Assembly (NCBI RefSeq): GCF_003265705.1
Contig: NW_020313285.1
Location: forward strand, 20,112,711 to 20,176,710
Direction: 5' to 3'
DNA: 64,000 bases
DNA from: Callorhinus ursinus
Taxonomy: Eukaryota; Chordata; Mammalia; Carnivora; Otariidae
A program made the position numbers and the translations under genes. The notes beneath the pieces were generated by a model, which was not told the DNA's origin, did no database searches, and worked only from the letters and a program-made list of their open reading frames with translations. Positions 1 through 12,214 of this stretch are shown piece after piece. Positions within the stretch are counted from its first letter, which is position 1. The number at the start of each line of letters is the position of its first letter.

Positions 1-229
1 GACTTCACCCAAGACACTGAGTGTGCATCTGGATCTGAGTGTTTGCCTTTAGCTCTGCTGCGTTTGGGTCCTGCAGAAGGTTGAAGCCCCCATTTCTCTC
101 CTGAATCACCAGGGACCTTGGCTTTCTTCCCATAATATGCTCCTCCAGATTGTCTCCCCCAGATCCTTCTAGGGCCTTCCCAATGTCAAAACCCTGAAAA
201 CATCCTCCTTCCCTCTCAACCCCCACATT

Positions 230-1045
230 CAGTCAGACACCACGTCTTCACTCCAGACTCCCCAGTGTCCCTTCTCCAGCCACTGCCACGCCTCAGGGTC
301 CTGTCCTGTCTCACGTGGCTCCCTGTCCCAGCCACCCAACAGCCTGTGTTCAGCTCTCTTGGGAGCTGCCTGTCTCTCAAGTTCCCTTCTTTCAGAGCCT
401 CTCAGTGTATAAACATGCCCTCGTTCCTGTGATTTTTTTGATTAGCGTCTGTCTTCCCAACCAGTCGGCAAGTTCCATGAGGGGAGGAGCCGTGAGGAGC
501 TGTTTTTACTCATGATAAAACCCCGCACCGCTTCCAGTCCATCCTTCACACAGTTGCCCCCGCACATTCCCCAAAGGCAGATCTTCTTTCTTTTAAAAAG
601 GTCTTAGCAGAGACTCTAACACCTTATCAGGACCCTAACACCCTTCAGAATCTGGATCCTCCTGGATTGTCTTATGTAATCTTCCCTCGTTTCCCCCAAA
701 CTCTTCCTTACTGGCAGTTCTTCACAAATCCTCCGCCCCTTTATACCTTGCACAGGCTAGAATACCCGCCTAGTCATCCTCCAAGACCCTCCATAGCCAC
801 CTTCTCCATGAAGCCTTCCCTGACTCTGCCGGGCAGAGTTCAGTGCTTCTTCCTCACTGTGCTGCCCAAGTACCCTTTGATGATGGTCATGTGGTGTAAC
901 AATTGATGCTACTTTTTTCTGAATCCCCCACTTGTCTATGAATTCCACAGGGAGAGGAGGATTGTCTTACTCATCTCTGTGACCCCAGGGCAAACACAGA
1001 ACTCGGTTCGGCGTAGCTCCTCCATAATGGTTGTCAAACAAATGA
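230..1045 (+). mobile_element. L2 LINE fragments
   Basis: The pyrimidine-rich text resembles the L2 3' region. It includes 'caagttccatgaggggagg' near 470 and 'ccttctccatgaagccttcc' near 800, both characteristic of plus-oriented L2. It has diverged strongly and may be two separate pieces (230-520 and 665-1045). Confidence 0.6.
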
Positions 1046-1279
1046 GTGTACTTTGGAATAGAAGCCTACTTTACCCAGGGGGCACACACAGTCTGTGTAT
1101 TTAGAGTTGAGCTACATCGAGCCGTCAGGTTCTCAGCGATAACCACATCTGAATTCAGTATGCTCTTCTTTAGAATTTGGTGCCACAGGAAAGTGACCCA
1201 ATTTTACAAGAGACCCCCCTCCACTTTAGAGCAGAGGCTCCACTGTGGGAGTGGGGATCCCACTCTTGGGACTTGCAGG

Positions 1280-1435
1280 TCAAAAGGTGGAGGCTAGGAG
1301 TCATGCAGATCTGGGTTCAAATCCCCTCCTTGGCTCTGGGATTTGGGCCAGTTTAGTGTCTCTCTGAGCCTTAGTTTTCTGGTGGTAGGTGTCTGTCATT
1401 CCACGGTTTGGAGGATAAAGTGAGAGGGCAGATCA
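1280..1435 (+). mobile_element. MIR fragment
   Basis: The order of 'gatctgggttcaaatccc', a 'gagccttagttttctg' block and 'ttggaggataaagtgag' matches the middle of a plus-strand MIR. Confidence 0.6.
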
Positions 1436-1542
1436 TGTGTTTGTTCAACAAGTTGTTCAACAACAGGGTGATGCAGCATTGCTGGGTGGGGTGGACCATG
1501 TGTGGGCAGGGCCTGCAGGAGCTTCTCCCCCAGCCCCAGGGG

Positions 1543-1563
1543 CCCCCCCCCCCCCCCCCCCCC
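1543..1563 (+). repeat. Poly-C run, 21 bases
   Basis: Twenty-one uninterrupted C residues. On the minus strand, which is the transcribed TRPC7 sense strand, this is a G21 run in intron 7. The exact length is uncertain because homopolymers sequence poorly. Confidence 0.97.
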
Positions 1564-2145
1564 GCCAAGTTCACGGGAAGGAGGGGCTGGCTTTTCAGTG
1601 GCTCTGTGATGCTGGGTGAGCTGAATCAGCGCCTCCTGCCCCTGGTGGCCTTATGAGTCTCTCCCTTTATAGAATGTGCAAATTTTCCATAACTGTCAAG
1701 GAAAACGGAAGCTTCTAATTTTGCTTAGCACTGCTGAATCATTAAAATGATTCCTGGGGAGACAGAATAACCTTAGGAGAGGTATTATTTTTGATTAGAA
1801 AAGTCTCAACCCAGCTGTGCTATGAAGCTGACTCCACAACAGCTTGGCAGAAAAGATTGGCTGGCTCATTTTTGGGGAGGCAGGCCCCACATTTAATGTC
1901 CAGTCAGAATGAAGTAGGGGAGGCCAAGTTCACCCAAAAGGGAGACCAGGAGCCCATTGTGAGTCGTGAGTGGCATCAAAGAGCCCTTACTTCTTGGCTC
2001 TGGGTCACCCTCACCCCCTTGCCCCCAGACCCTCCTGTTCTTCTCTGTGGACCTGCCCTGCCATGGACACAATCAGAGTAGGGAAGCCTACCCCTCTTGT
2101 GTGCATTCTTGCCTAGCTGTATTTCATTCATGAGCCAAGGATTTT
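1564..2145. other. Intronic stretch without recognised element
   Basis: Ordinary diverged intron sequence. I see no repeat family, exon or RNA gene. Confidence 0.5.
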
Positions 2146-2314
2146 TTGTCTCTCTCTTTTTCTTTCTTTTCTTTTCTTTCTTTTTTTTTCTAAGTAGGCT
2201 CCATGCCCAGCACGGAGCCCATCCGGGGGCCTGAACTCATGACCCTGAGCTCAAGACTTGAGCCGAGATCAAGAGTCAGACGCCCAGCCGACTATGCCAG
2301 CCAGGCTCCCCTGT
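2146..2314 (-). mobile_element. CAN-SINE, older copy
   Basis: Read on the minus strand it begins with a degenerate 'gggagcctggctggc' head and continues through the tRNA-like body ('gagctcaagtc', 'gaactcatgac' reversed). It ends in an A-rich tail with TTTCT interruptions, seen on plus as the T-rich run at 2150-2190. Divergence from the consensus marks it as an old subfamily. Confidence 0.85.
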
Positions 2315-3040
2315 CTCTCTTTTTCTAACACTGTAACCAGAGGGCTGGGACCCCACGGCTTTCCTAGAGTTTCTAGGCTGAACATCTCAAAACAACTCCC
2401 TCAAAAGGCAAATCCTCTTTGCCTACGGACTTCCATGATAAAGTCAAAATACGTTCCTAATAAGAACAAAATCAAAAACTTTTCTTCAAGACTTTCTTCA
2501 AGAAAGAGCTGTCTCTGGTGGCTTGCTCAGCTTTCTCTCTGCTTCCCGACCCCTGTCGTGGGATACTTTGATTTTGTACTCTGAGAGCATAAAACTCGTC
2601 TGAGTGCCGTCTCTTCCTCCCCTTTGGACATTCACAGTTTCTCATAGAAGCGACTTGGGGATAATGAGCTGCCGGCAGGTGCACAATCTGTCATGCCCAG
2701 ACAGGCCCAGCTCACCAGCCAATGACCCAGGCACTCATGTCCCTGCCCCCCTTCAGCTAGGCCCCGACACAGCAGCGGCTGAGAAAAACAACCCAGATCT
2801 TTGAGAGCACGCTTGGTTCTGAAGTGGACGGAGGCTGACAAGTTGGGAACTGTTCACAGACTCTGTCCGGAGCTCGCTCCTTGCTGGATCTGGCTACCTG
2901 TTCTGACTTGAACCTACAGAAACAAATCCCACCTGCAGAGCCGGAGAGTCTACCCAAAAGACACTCACTTAAGTTAACAAGCCCTTTGTTTTTGAAATGC
3001 GCATAGCTGAGAGTGGTCTCTTTCTCTCCCTGGAGGCATG
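2315..3040. other. Intronic stretch without recognised element
   Basis: Nothing recognised; there is no open frame with family character on either strand. Confidence 0.5.
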
Positions 3041-3044
3041 AGGT

Positions 3045-3236
3045 TGGATAGCATCAGCATATGTCTCCCTGTAGCCCCCTGGGACCAACTTCACAGAGCC
3101 CTCCATTGGCTTGTTAATGCAGACTTCTGGGCCCCACCCTAATTATTACAATGAGACTCTCAAGGGGGTGAGGCCTGGGAAGTCCCCAGTTTAGCCATTT
3201 CCCCAGATGAGTCTGGTGCGGTTTGAGAACCACTGA
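3045..3236 (+). mobile_element. MER5A-like hAT transposon remnant
   Basis: Internal text 'gcatcagcat', 'cttctgggccccaccc' and the terminal 'gtttgagaaccactg' match the nonautonomous MER5A (hAT-Charlie) consensus in order. The left terminal repeat is degraded. Confidence 0.8.
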
Positions 3237-3239
3237 TCT

Positions 3240-4625
3240 CAGGTAAGACTGCTCATCCTGTGTGTTTATTTATACCTGGGCAGAGTTAGTTCAATCTATT
3301 TTCTTCTAACCCTCTCACTGAGGTCTGCTGGGTGGAGGGATTGGGAATTTGGGGTGGGGAGGGAAGAATTGGAACATGTGGGGGGTTAGAAGAGGGCTGG
3401 GCTTCGGGCTTCGGGTCTGCAGTTGGTAGAGAGACTTTTCCTCTTTCCTTTGGTCCCAGAATGTCCCCACCTCTCTCATTTGGGACAGTGCTGTAACGTG
3501 GTGGGATTCAGGTGGGACTGGCTTTTGCAATCTGAATGGGGACTGCACTCCTAGGGTGAGCAGGGCTCTTATGGGGCAGCAGTCTCTTAGTTCCTAACGG
3601 CTGACTCTCAAAGGGGCCTCCTGAACAGTCTTTAGGAACCCCAGCTGTCCTTGAACATGGCAGGTGTGGGGTTGGGGGAAGGATACCTGACCTGCAGTGT
3701 GCTCCAGCCCAGATTTCTCTTCTGGAGGATTGAGTCTTCTGACTCTGTAGAAACAGATAGGGGACCCATCTTACCCTCCAAGCTCAAAATTCCACAGGAG
3801 AGATGCCCCCCACCCCTGTGGGAGGGCCAGAGGGAAGATCCCGAGCTAGGCAGGGCAGCCTGGGGATGGGCTGCTCTGAAGCAAACATTCACCTGAGGGG
3901 GGTCATTCGACTTTATCACCAGCGTCGCTGGCATGCAGAATAGTTCGGAGTCCCCTAAAGCACACATCTCATTTATCCTAACATGGCTTTTTGCTCATCA
4001 AAGATCTCTTAGGGGGACATGCTCCGGGGAGCAGTCAGAAGGTAAAAGATGACATTTACAAAAATCCATTCTTTCCTCTGCACTTCACTGCTCTACTGAC
4101 TGTTTCCCTGTCCAATCACACTGCCTTGCAGTTGCACGTCCCATTTTAGGAACCGCTAAGGCCCTAAATATTCCATTCTTTCTCTACCGTGCTCGCCGCC
4201 GCCGCCACCGCCACACCTTTTCTTCCCTTCCCCATCCTGGGGGTCCTGGGTCCTCTTTGGTTGGGTCCCTCCTGTCTAGGAGGTCTCCATGTGGTTCCCA
4301 GGACTTGGGACAAGCCAACTGTATTGCCCCTCTCTTCTGCTTTCATCTTTTCCCGTGGCTTTTCCTGATCCCAAAGGTTCTCTCTCTAGATTAGCTGCAT
4401 CCAGCTGAGAATTGTGGTCGGTCCAGCCCTGCCCTTAAGTCATGATCTTTTTCATTTTCTCCTATGTCCTGGCACTGACCTTCTGAGCAGCTATGGGCCA
4501 GTAGGGCAGGCTCCCCGTGAGGAGCAGGAAGAGGGATTGCACAGAACACCCAGCCCAGGAGAAATGGAACCCAAGTTCACGTGGTCAGATTCCCAGTCCA
4601 ACGTTTACCCTCCCGCCTTGAACCT
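3240..4625. other. Intronic stretch with a short GCC run
   Basis: No mobile element is recognised. A short (GCC)n tract, 'cgccgccgccgccaccgcca', lies near 4194-4213. Frames here have no homology that I know. Confidence 0.5.
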
Positions 4626-4629
4626 GGCT

Positions 4630-4790
4630 TTGTTTCTCCTGTTCCTTCTGTCATTCATGTTTGTGAAGAGTTTAGTGAGCCCTACCGTGTGCGCAAGGCA
4701 TTGGGCTAGACTGGAAACACAGGAGGGACATCGAGGCCTTGGTTTGTTGACTGACAGCTTGACTGTCCTTCAGTCACCATGCCTCCCATG
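4630..4790 (-). mobile_element. L2 fragment
   Basis: 'tcattcatgtttgtgaag', then 'gtgagccctaccgtgtg' and 'gcattgggctagac' follow the reverse complement of the L2 3' end. Confidence 0.55.
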
Positions 4791-5067
4791 CTGAGTGGCT
4801 ACATCTAGCAGATCTAGAGCAAATTGGCTTTTGGGCGAATCAAACTTATCTCATTCCCCCCACAGCTAATCACTGAGTATGGGAGCCATATAAAGTAGTC
4901 CGGCTAATTCGATGATGTATCTGGCCTGATCTAGACCACAGTTTGTTAGCGAAGCCACCGCTCAGAAAGGGTCCCGTAGAGCCAGATCAGTACCCAGGTA
5001 TCTGTGCTTACAGCTTCTCCTCCCTCCCCTGTCCTTATTCACCATTTCCATGATCATCACTGCCATT

Positions 5068-5275
5068 CACAGAAGCTTCATTGCATGCCACGCATGGTAT
5101 TTAATACTGCGTCTTCTTACGGAGTCCTTGCAACAATCCTGTTAGGTTGGCCATTTTAGTATTCTTACTTCTGAGCTGCAGGGGACATTGAGGCCCAGGG
5201 GATTTACACACTTGCCCAAGGCCACACAGCCAGGGAGAGGAGAACTCAGACTCACACCTAGTGTGTCTGGGCTGT
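5068..5275 (-). mobile_element. MIR
   Basis: In order it shows 'ccttgcaacaatcctgttag', a 'gaggcccaggggatt' block and 'cttgcccaaggccacacag', the reverse complement of the MIR core and tRNA-related part. Confidence 0.85.
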
Positions 5276-5829
5276 GGGCTGCTGTGGGCTGAGGGCACAG
5301 CCAGACACTTCTCAGGTGCATCTCTCTGCTCTGGGCCAGGCACCTGCTCTGTGTAAACACACACTACTTCTCTGTCCCATAGAGTAACGGCTTCTGTGGT
5401 TCAGCAGCACCAGGGTCCCATGCTTCTAGGTGGTTCCCGTGGGTGGGGCAGCGTAGTCCATGATTCTGAGCTGAGGGGGACAACGCTCAGGGCACTGGGT
5501 TTGGGTTCTCAGAGTTAAGCCTCTTCCCCTGATGGGTGATTTCTCAGGAGAAGGAGAAAGGGAGGCTGTGCTGTGAGCTGGGAATTACTCAGGAAACCTG
5601 GGTGGCTGGGCTCAGGCATTTTCACCTGCTGGGAAACAAATCCCGGGCCCCTCGGTTCCTGGGGCCCCATGTCAGCAGTACAGCCCTGTAGGTCCCAGCT
5701 GTCAGGCTCGTGCCTGGAGGCATGACTGTCCGTCCCTCAAGATTCTGGGCGGGAGCTTGAAGAAAGCAGGGAGGCGTTCTGAGCCTGGGTGGGCCGGGGG
5801 CAAGACCTAGACTGGAAAGACTTCGGTGC

Positions 5830-6030
5830 CGCAGGCCCTTTACATAACCCCCTCATTTATTCCTAAGGGTATTTATGAACAAGGTTAGAGAGTCATTTCC
5901 ATTTTGTAGGTGAGGACAGAGAGGCACGGATAAATCAAGTGACTTGGCATAAGGTCATCAGCCAGTAAACGCCTGTGTTGGGATGGAAACTCAGGTCTGC
6001 CTGTCTCTTCTCCTAGACCACCGCTCAGTG
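5830..6030 (-). mobile_element. MIR
   Basis: 'ccattttgtaggtgagga', 'aagtgacttggcataaggtc' and 'tgggatggaaactcaggtc' are in MIR minus-strand order. Confidence 0.75.
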
Positions 6031-6034
6031 CTAC

Positions 6035-6770
6035 TGACGGCCCTCCAGGACACTGTCTGGCATCCCCCATGGCGGGGAGCCCTAGGTCTGCGTGGACACA
6101 GGCTCGGGAGCTCCAACACCACCTCCACGCGGGAGGCTCTGGCACCGGTCTTGCTGTGCGTGTGGCAGCTACTTCTGGACCCTGATGTTAGTTGGCCCGA
6201 TGGTGCCTTTCTTCAGGCTGGTGCACGTGCCTCTTCCCTCCCTGCCTGAGCCTTCCCCACTGCTGCTGAGGCACGTGACACTGCTGGACTTGCTCGGTGT
6301 CCACGCCCCAGAGCCGGCCGGCCCAGCCAGGCGTACAGAGCTGCTGACCTGTGCGCACTCGCACACCTACCGTTCGTGCTATGTGGCCCTGGCTTCCCCA
6401 GGGCTATCCTGGAACGGTAGGGGAGTTCATGTCCTCTGGAGTGAATCTGATTAATGGAAGACAGCAGATGGGAAGGCTCTGCCTGATAAATTGTCTATTC
6501 CTCATTCTGATGGGCTATTCGGAGATGCGGTGTTTCCATATAATCTCCCCAGAGAGTGTGTCATGACCGAGTTGTGCGTTCTGATAGATGGTGGCCAGGT
6601 CAGCATCCTGTATCTGCTCTCCCTCGTCCCCCGCTTCACTTTCCTTTCTCCTTCAGTCTTATTGCATTTGGATTGCAACTGCCTTTCTCCAGTAAAGTGT
6701 TGGCAATCAACATTTGCCCAGGGCTCTGTTTTCTAGGTAGCACAGGTGAACGCAATGATAATAGTAATAA
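6035..6770. other. Intronic stretch without recognised element
   Basis: GC-rich to about 6420, then ordinary. No exon of known character was found; the open frames are chance. Confidence 0.5.
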
Positions 6771-6774
6771 TAAT

Positions 6775-7005
6775 GCCTTTCACGTATTGAGAGTATACTG
6801 TTTGGCCACTGTATCATCTCCCTGAATCTTCATACTATCCCTATTAAGCAGGTATTATTTTTATCCTCATTTTAAAGATAAGAAAATGGAAGCTCAGAGA
6901 AGTTAAGGAACATGTTCATGGCTGCACAGGATGTAAGTAGCAAAAATGAAGATTTAATATAGCTTAAAAAATGGATTCTTTCAACTCCAGGACCTGAACT
7001 CTAAG
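6775..7005 (-). mobile_element. MIR
   Basis: A complete-looking minus MIR: 'cattttaaagataagaaaat', 'gctcagagaagttaagg' and a trailing 'ggacctgaactctaagc'. It ends about 140 bases downstream of the TRPC7 exon donor at 7145. Confidence 0.85.
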
Positions 7006-7144
7006 CTACCCTTAAAGAAAGTTGCCTCCGACTTGTAGAAATACCAAGGAAACATGAGTCTCTGCAAGGAGCTGCCTGCAAGAGACTCCTAAGGATTCCC
7101 GGGGAGCCCACAGAGACCCTCCGAGGAGAGCCCTAGTGTACTCA

Positions 7145-7489
<345 letters not shown>

Positions 7490-7589
7490 TTAGGCATCTT
7501 TCGAGGTGGCTGACCTCATCATTGGCATTCCTGCCCTTGTCTCGAAGTTGATCCCAATATACTGAAAGTGTCACCCTCCCTCTGGGAAT

Positions 7590-7850
7590 GTGCTGGTCCA
7601 TCTGCTGGGAACACCCTGCCCTCACTTCAAGGCTGCTTCATTCATACTCATCCTTTAAGACTCTGGTCAGGTGTCAGCTCTCTCAGGAAGCCTTCTGTGA
7701 CTCCCACAACCTGGGACAGCCCCCCATTCCTCTCTGCTCCTGCAGTATCCTGTGCACCCTCTGTCATGGACCTTTCCATGCGGCTCACTCTTCTGTCCTC
7801 CTTGCCCGTGTTTGAGCTCCACCAGCCGAGGATGTCCCATCCACTGGGGA
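7590..7850 (+). mobile_element. L2 fragment
   Basis: 'tgctgggaacaccctgcc', then 'tcaggtgtcagctctctcag' and 'gaagccttctgtgactccc' are characteristic of plus-strand L2 3' sequence. Confidence 0.8.
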
Positions 7851-7859
7851 AGCAACATG

Positions 7860-8098
7860 GGGAAGTAGTGGCAAGGAGCATGGGCTTGGAGTCAGACAGA
7901 CCCAAGGGTTAACAGTGTGGCTGTATGATTGCGAGCAAGTCAGTTAACCTTTTGGAACTGGGTTTTCTCCATTTGTAAATTGGGGATAATAACATCAACC
8001 TCACAGAGCTGTCATGAGGATGAAATGCAACCCTATATGTAAAGTGCTTAGCATAGGGTCTCACACACAGCAGGTGTTGCTAAATGTTTGTTAAATGA
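7860..8098 (+). mobile_element. MIR, nearly complete
   Basis: It runs from 'gcatgggcttggagtcagac' through 'caagtcagttaacc', 'ccatttgtaaattggggata' and 'gtaaagtgcttagcatag' to 'ttgttaaatga', the full MIR order. Confidence 0.92.
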
Positions 8099-8694
8099 CT
8101 GACTGAAATACCACAAGTTTGGACTGGCCACAAATCAGAACACACGAGCCCACACAAGGGCCAGGAATCTGGATCTTGCCTGAGAAAATGCTCTTGGGTT
8201 TTGTTTCTCAAGCTGTGTATGTCTGGAAGAGTTGCTCTGGGTTTGAGCGAAGGTCTCCAATATGGCGACCGGTCATCCGGGTTTGCTATGACGGCCCTGT
8301 TCCAGGTGGCAAGAGTCCTGGGGCTGGTCCTGGGCTGTGGAGTCTCTGCTTGTGGCCTACTTGTGTGGGTCTGAGCTGTTCAGAGTGTATTCCTACATCA
8401 GAACAAAGCTGTGAAGTGTTCCTATGGCACAAGGAATGGCATCCATCACTAGTAAGGCTCCCTGCTATGTGTCAGGACACACAGTTGTTCTCTGGTGAGG
8501 GCAGCATCTTCATCCTCGGGAACTGTATGTGGGTGCCTGCAGTTATCACAATGCTGGGGCAGGAATATTATTGAGATGCTAATACCCTGCAATGCTCCAG
8601 ACAGACCCGTGCCATGAAAATTGCTCTGCTGAAAAAGCCAAGAGTCTCCCTGTTGAGAAACGCTAAGTGAAACTTAAATTGAGAAACATTGAGC

Positions 8695-8800
8695 AACTGA
8701 AATTAGCCCTTACATATACATTAGCTGTAATTTTAGTGACAGCCCTGTAGAGTAGAGGATATTATTGCCATTTTCAAGATTGGATTAGGGGTATGGGGTC
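8695..8800 (-). mobile_element. Possible MIR fragment
   Basis: 'gacagccctgtagagta' and 'ttattgccattttcaag' suggest a minus MIR core, but only about 100 bases are alignable by eye. Confidence 0.4.
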
Positions 8801-9515
8801 CTTGTCATAGCCAGGTAAATGCAGATAGCAAGGAGATTACATAGCAATTCTTGGCACCCCAAGGGAAATGAAGGAGGAATTTTATCCTTTATTTTCACGG
8901 CTAGACTGTGTTAAACAATTATAATAATAAAAAGCAGCAAGAAACCTTTAGTAAGGGAAACCAGGCCTCTGTTTGCTACAAAGTTTCATGTAGTGTATTC
9001 TAAATTACATGTGGAAATACAATAAAATTATAGACTCTATGTTCTCATCAAGGTCATAACTCAGAAGTCCAGGAAAGACAAGTAAGGAGAACAAAATTAT
9101 GTTTTTCCAATATATCTGTCACCCTCCAAGGATAAATAACACATTTGGGTAACATGAAATAAGGCTTGGCTTCTACAAAGAGACACCAAAAAGGAATTTC
9201 TTTTTCTCCCCTGTCCCATAATTTACCATATTAAACCTCAGCTGTAATAATAAAAGCCACTTCTATTATCTAGTAAGACAGATTTAGCTGTCCTCAGACC
9301 CCAGTGACTAGGTCAGGACTTCTAGTGAAGAAGTGTTCTACTTGGACTGGCTTGTAAGAGTTACAATGTGTGTAAAAGCAAAGAGCAATGTGATGGTTCA
9401 GACAAAGGGATTTTCTTCTTTTTGGAGCTCTTTCCATGAGAAAAATTGCCCTCTCAGAACCTGGAAAACTGGAATCTGCCTATTTGGAGCTGTAGAGGTT
9501 GGAAGGCACCACTGT
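8801..9515. other. Intronic stretch without recognised element
   Basis: AT-rich intron with no recognised family. A 444-base open frame begins at 9333, but it has no known domain, splice context or codon pattern and is probably chance. Confidence 0.45.
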
Positions 9516-9519
9516 CTTG

Positions 9520-9538
9520 CTGGCCACCAGGGGGCTCT
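9520..9538 (+). promoter_or_regulatory. CTCF-like motif
   Basis: 'tggccaccagggggctct' fits the CTCF core CCASYAGRKGGC throughout, with one weak position after it. This is motif evidence only; occupancy cannot be judged. Confidence 0.45.
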
Positions 9539-10224
9539 CTTGCTCCACAACTGGAGCACAAGGGACCACTATGAGCCAAAAGATTTCCAAGGGCACAGGG
9601 TGAACCTCAAAGCAAGGGCAACAATGTGCAGTACTTTGCAGTTGGGTGAGACTTCAACACAATCCTTAATAGGAACAGAAGTCACAAGTGGACAATACTG
9701 CAGCCTGAATCAGGGCATTAAGAAAATTATCCAATTTAGTATCAAGATTCTCTCATCTTTCATTGATGAACACTGAATGGCCCAGAGGGGAAAATATACA
9801 AGCCCATTTGGCCTTTAACAAATCTGAATTTGCTAAACCCATCAACAAAGAGTGAATGGTTTGTAATACGAGAAGACTCCCCATTTCTCAGGAGGTGTGT
9901 CCTTACCACATTTACATGTGACATAATCTGTGCAACATGATCTATATAGAATATGGGTAGCAACTACTGTGGTAAATGGCCAGCCCTTAGCAGCTCACTG
10001 CTTTACCTGACCATGAACATTTTGAGGACACAGGAGCCATGTGACTTCATCTAAAAGGGACTTTTGACACTCAAACCCTTCAGATGTAGCAGCGGCCATT
10101 AATGAATGCCTAAGTGTCCAGCTAGTTTACTGGGAACAATAAAAGAGATCTGTTTCTTCACTCCTCTTTATCTTTTAGAACAGAAAGTACCGTGTTAGAG
10201 CAGGAAAATGAACCAATAGGCAGT

Positions 10225-10470
10225 ATTGATAATAACTGTTATCATTTAGTGAACATTTAATATTTTCAGAGCACGGTGCAAAATTCTTCATATGCACTAT
10301 TTTATTTAATCTGTAAAACAAACTTTTTGACTCGGGTATTATCCTGGTTTTACTTAATGAGAAGATAAAGGCTCAGAAACGTTAAGTAAACAAAAGTCTC
10401 AGAGTAAGCTATAGAAGTGGGGTTTGAATCCCGTGTAACTCCAAAGCCTGGGGACATAAGTACTGTGCCA
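10225..10470 (-). mobile_element. MIR
   Basis: 'aggctcagaaacgttaagt', 'ggggtttgaatccc' and the upstream core 'catttagtgaacatttaat' are in minus-MIR order. Confidence 0.8.
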
Positions 10471-10554
10471 TTCTGCATGGTTTTCAATTCATGCTGGGCC
10501 AGGATCCCTTGCAATCTAAGGCATTCCTGTATTCCTGAGAACATCGTGAGTCCT

Positions 10555-10690
10555 GAAATGGAAACCCATTTCATCATCTGTAAAATAGGGACAGAAAAGA
10601 CCTTTTGCGAGGATTGGAGTTTATAGTATAATATGTCTATACAGTTCCTGGCACCTAGTAAGTCCTCAATAAATGGATGCTACAACTCTT
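10555..10690 (+). mobile_element. MIR fragment
   Basis: 'tcatctgtaaaatagggaca' to 'ctggcacctagtaagtcctc' and 'aataaatg' are the 3' half of a plus MIR. Confidence 0.8.
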
Positions 10691-10918
10691 ACTCTTCCTA
10701 AATTTTCAATCTACTACCTCACACTGTATGGCCTTGTCGTTTGAAAGAATTAAGGCATCTCCAAAAAACTACTTTGGCCACGAGAAAGGAACTTTTGAAT
10801 TGGGGAGTCGAGGGCCTATCTTTGCACGAAACACAGGGATCCAATATAGAAGGACATTTCTTCCATCTCTACATTTCCCCTTAGTGTTCCTGGATCCACA
10901 CCAGAAATGAGATCTTTG

Positions 10919-11074
10919 GGGATGCCTGGGTGGCTCAGGTCATTATCCCGGGGTCCCAGGATCGAGATCACATTGGGCTCCTTGTTCAGCAGGGAGCCTG
11001 CTTCTCCCTCTGCCTGCCGCTCCCCCTGCTTGTGTGCTCTCTCTCTTACAAATAAATAAAATCTTTTAAAGAAA
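10919..11074 (+). mobile_element. CAN-SINE with target-site duplication
   Basis: Head 'ggatgcctgggtggctcag', body 'gagcctgcttctccctctg' and tail 'aaataaataaaatct'. The flanking 10-bp repeat gagatctttg (10909-10918 and 11075-11084) is a clear target-site duplication. The head lacks some of the usual internal tRNA-like sequence, so it carries a small internal deletion relative to the copy at 18617. Confidence 0.93.
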
Positions 11075-11307
11075 GAGATCTTTGTTTTAAAAAACAGGAA
11101 AAAAAAAAACCTCCCAGAAACATTCCAAGATCCTTTCCAAAACAAATCCATCCTTCTTAACACATAAAAAAAAGTCACTAATTCCATGTTCTATGAAGCT
11201 TGCTGTACTGCACGGAGCAGATCTGCACGTGGAGTGGCGCTAAGAGCCCGTGGCCACGCCCCGGGAGTGTGGGGCGGGACATGGCGGAGCACCGCCCTCT
11301 GGCTCAC

Positions 11308-11541
11308 CGTAGGTGAAGTATGCCACTTCCGGCGGAAGTGAGACGTTGTGCAGCGTGTCGTCCTGCACGTACTGATCCACGTACAGCTGGGCCTCGCTGG
11401 CCTTCAGGAAGGCCATGAACCTGGCGGTGAAGGAGGCCACGAAGATGGACAGCATCCCGAAATCCAGCAGGTTCCACAGGTGCAGCACGTACTCCCGCGG
11501 CCCCTCCTCCCAGATTTCCTTGCATTCGGACCAAATCATTC
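11308..11541 (-). CDS. TRPC7: TRPC7 internal exon (about exon 6): end of S2, S3, S3-S4 loop
   Basis: The 234-nt exon begins with GA, completing a Gly codon, then MIWSECKEIWEEGPREYVLH, which is the cytoplasmic end of S2. S3 follows (LWNLLDFGMLSIFVASFTAR), then the extracellular S3-S4 loop (FLKASEAQLYVDQYVQDDTL). The loop carries an N-glycosylation sequon, HNVSLP, where TRPC6 also has a glycosylated loop. It ends PPEVAYFTY plus one base. The acceptor is CTCATTCTCCCTCAG and the donor is GTGAGC from 11307. The exit phase (one base) fits the next exon, which supplies the two bases of the Ala codon. Compared with my memory of the human protein, Ser replaces Thr in FLKA(T/S)EAQ and Tyr replaces His in VDQ(H/Y)VQDD. 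Both sit in the variable loop. Confidence 0.96.
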
Positions 11542-12214
11542 CTGAGGGAGAATGAGAAGGTCAGGCTCATTTTCCAGTTCCCTTGGCATTTGTGACCACA
11601 GCGGGGCACGGAGAGAACCAGGAGACGAATGTGATGTGAGCTCTTGAGAGCTGAGAGTGTTCATAGCCAGCGGCAAACGGAAACCTGTCTTCAAAGGCAG
11701 ATTTAGAAACAGGAAATTCTCAGACCGTGTGAAGACGTGTCACCTGCCCCTCTGCTTACAGATAAACCATCTCCAGAAGTGAGGAGAGGGTTCTTATCCT
11801 CTCATAGATTCTTGGAGGTAATGTAGGAGAAATAGAGTGTCCAACATCTGTGCATTTTAAGAACTCAGATGCCTTAAGGAATCGTCCAGTTCTAAATGAA
11901 ATGTAAGGAAACAGGTCTGAAAATGGGAAAGGGCTTTTTGAAGGTCCCATATGTGACCTAGAACCCCGTTCTCCTAACTTCCACATTCAAACACTTTCTA
12001 TATTTTGGTGATCGTTTCAGTGAACATTAGGTTTGGGTTGTTAGTTTTCTTGACTTGCTGGATTTTAAAAAACATACGTCTTAATTGTTACATATTAAAT
12101 AACGTAGAGGTATGTAAACAAAATGTTGCTAGTTCCGCCACCTCATCTCTAAGCCAGCCTTGCGAAGTGACCTAGAGTAACCGTTTGGTGTGTATCCGTC
12201 TATACCTGCCCTGC

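Noticed and set aside
9333..9776. A 147-codon plus-strand open frame in intron 6
   Set aside because: No domain, no splice context, AT-rich intron; probably chance.
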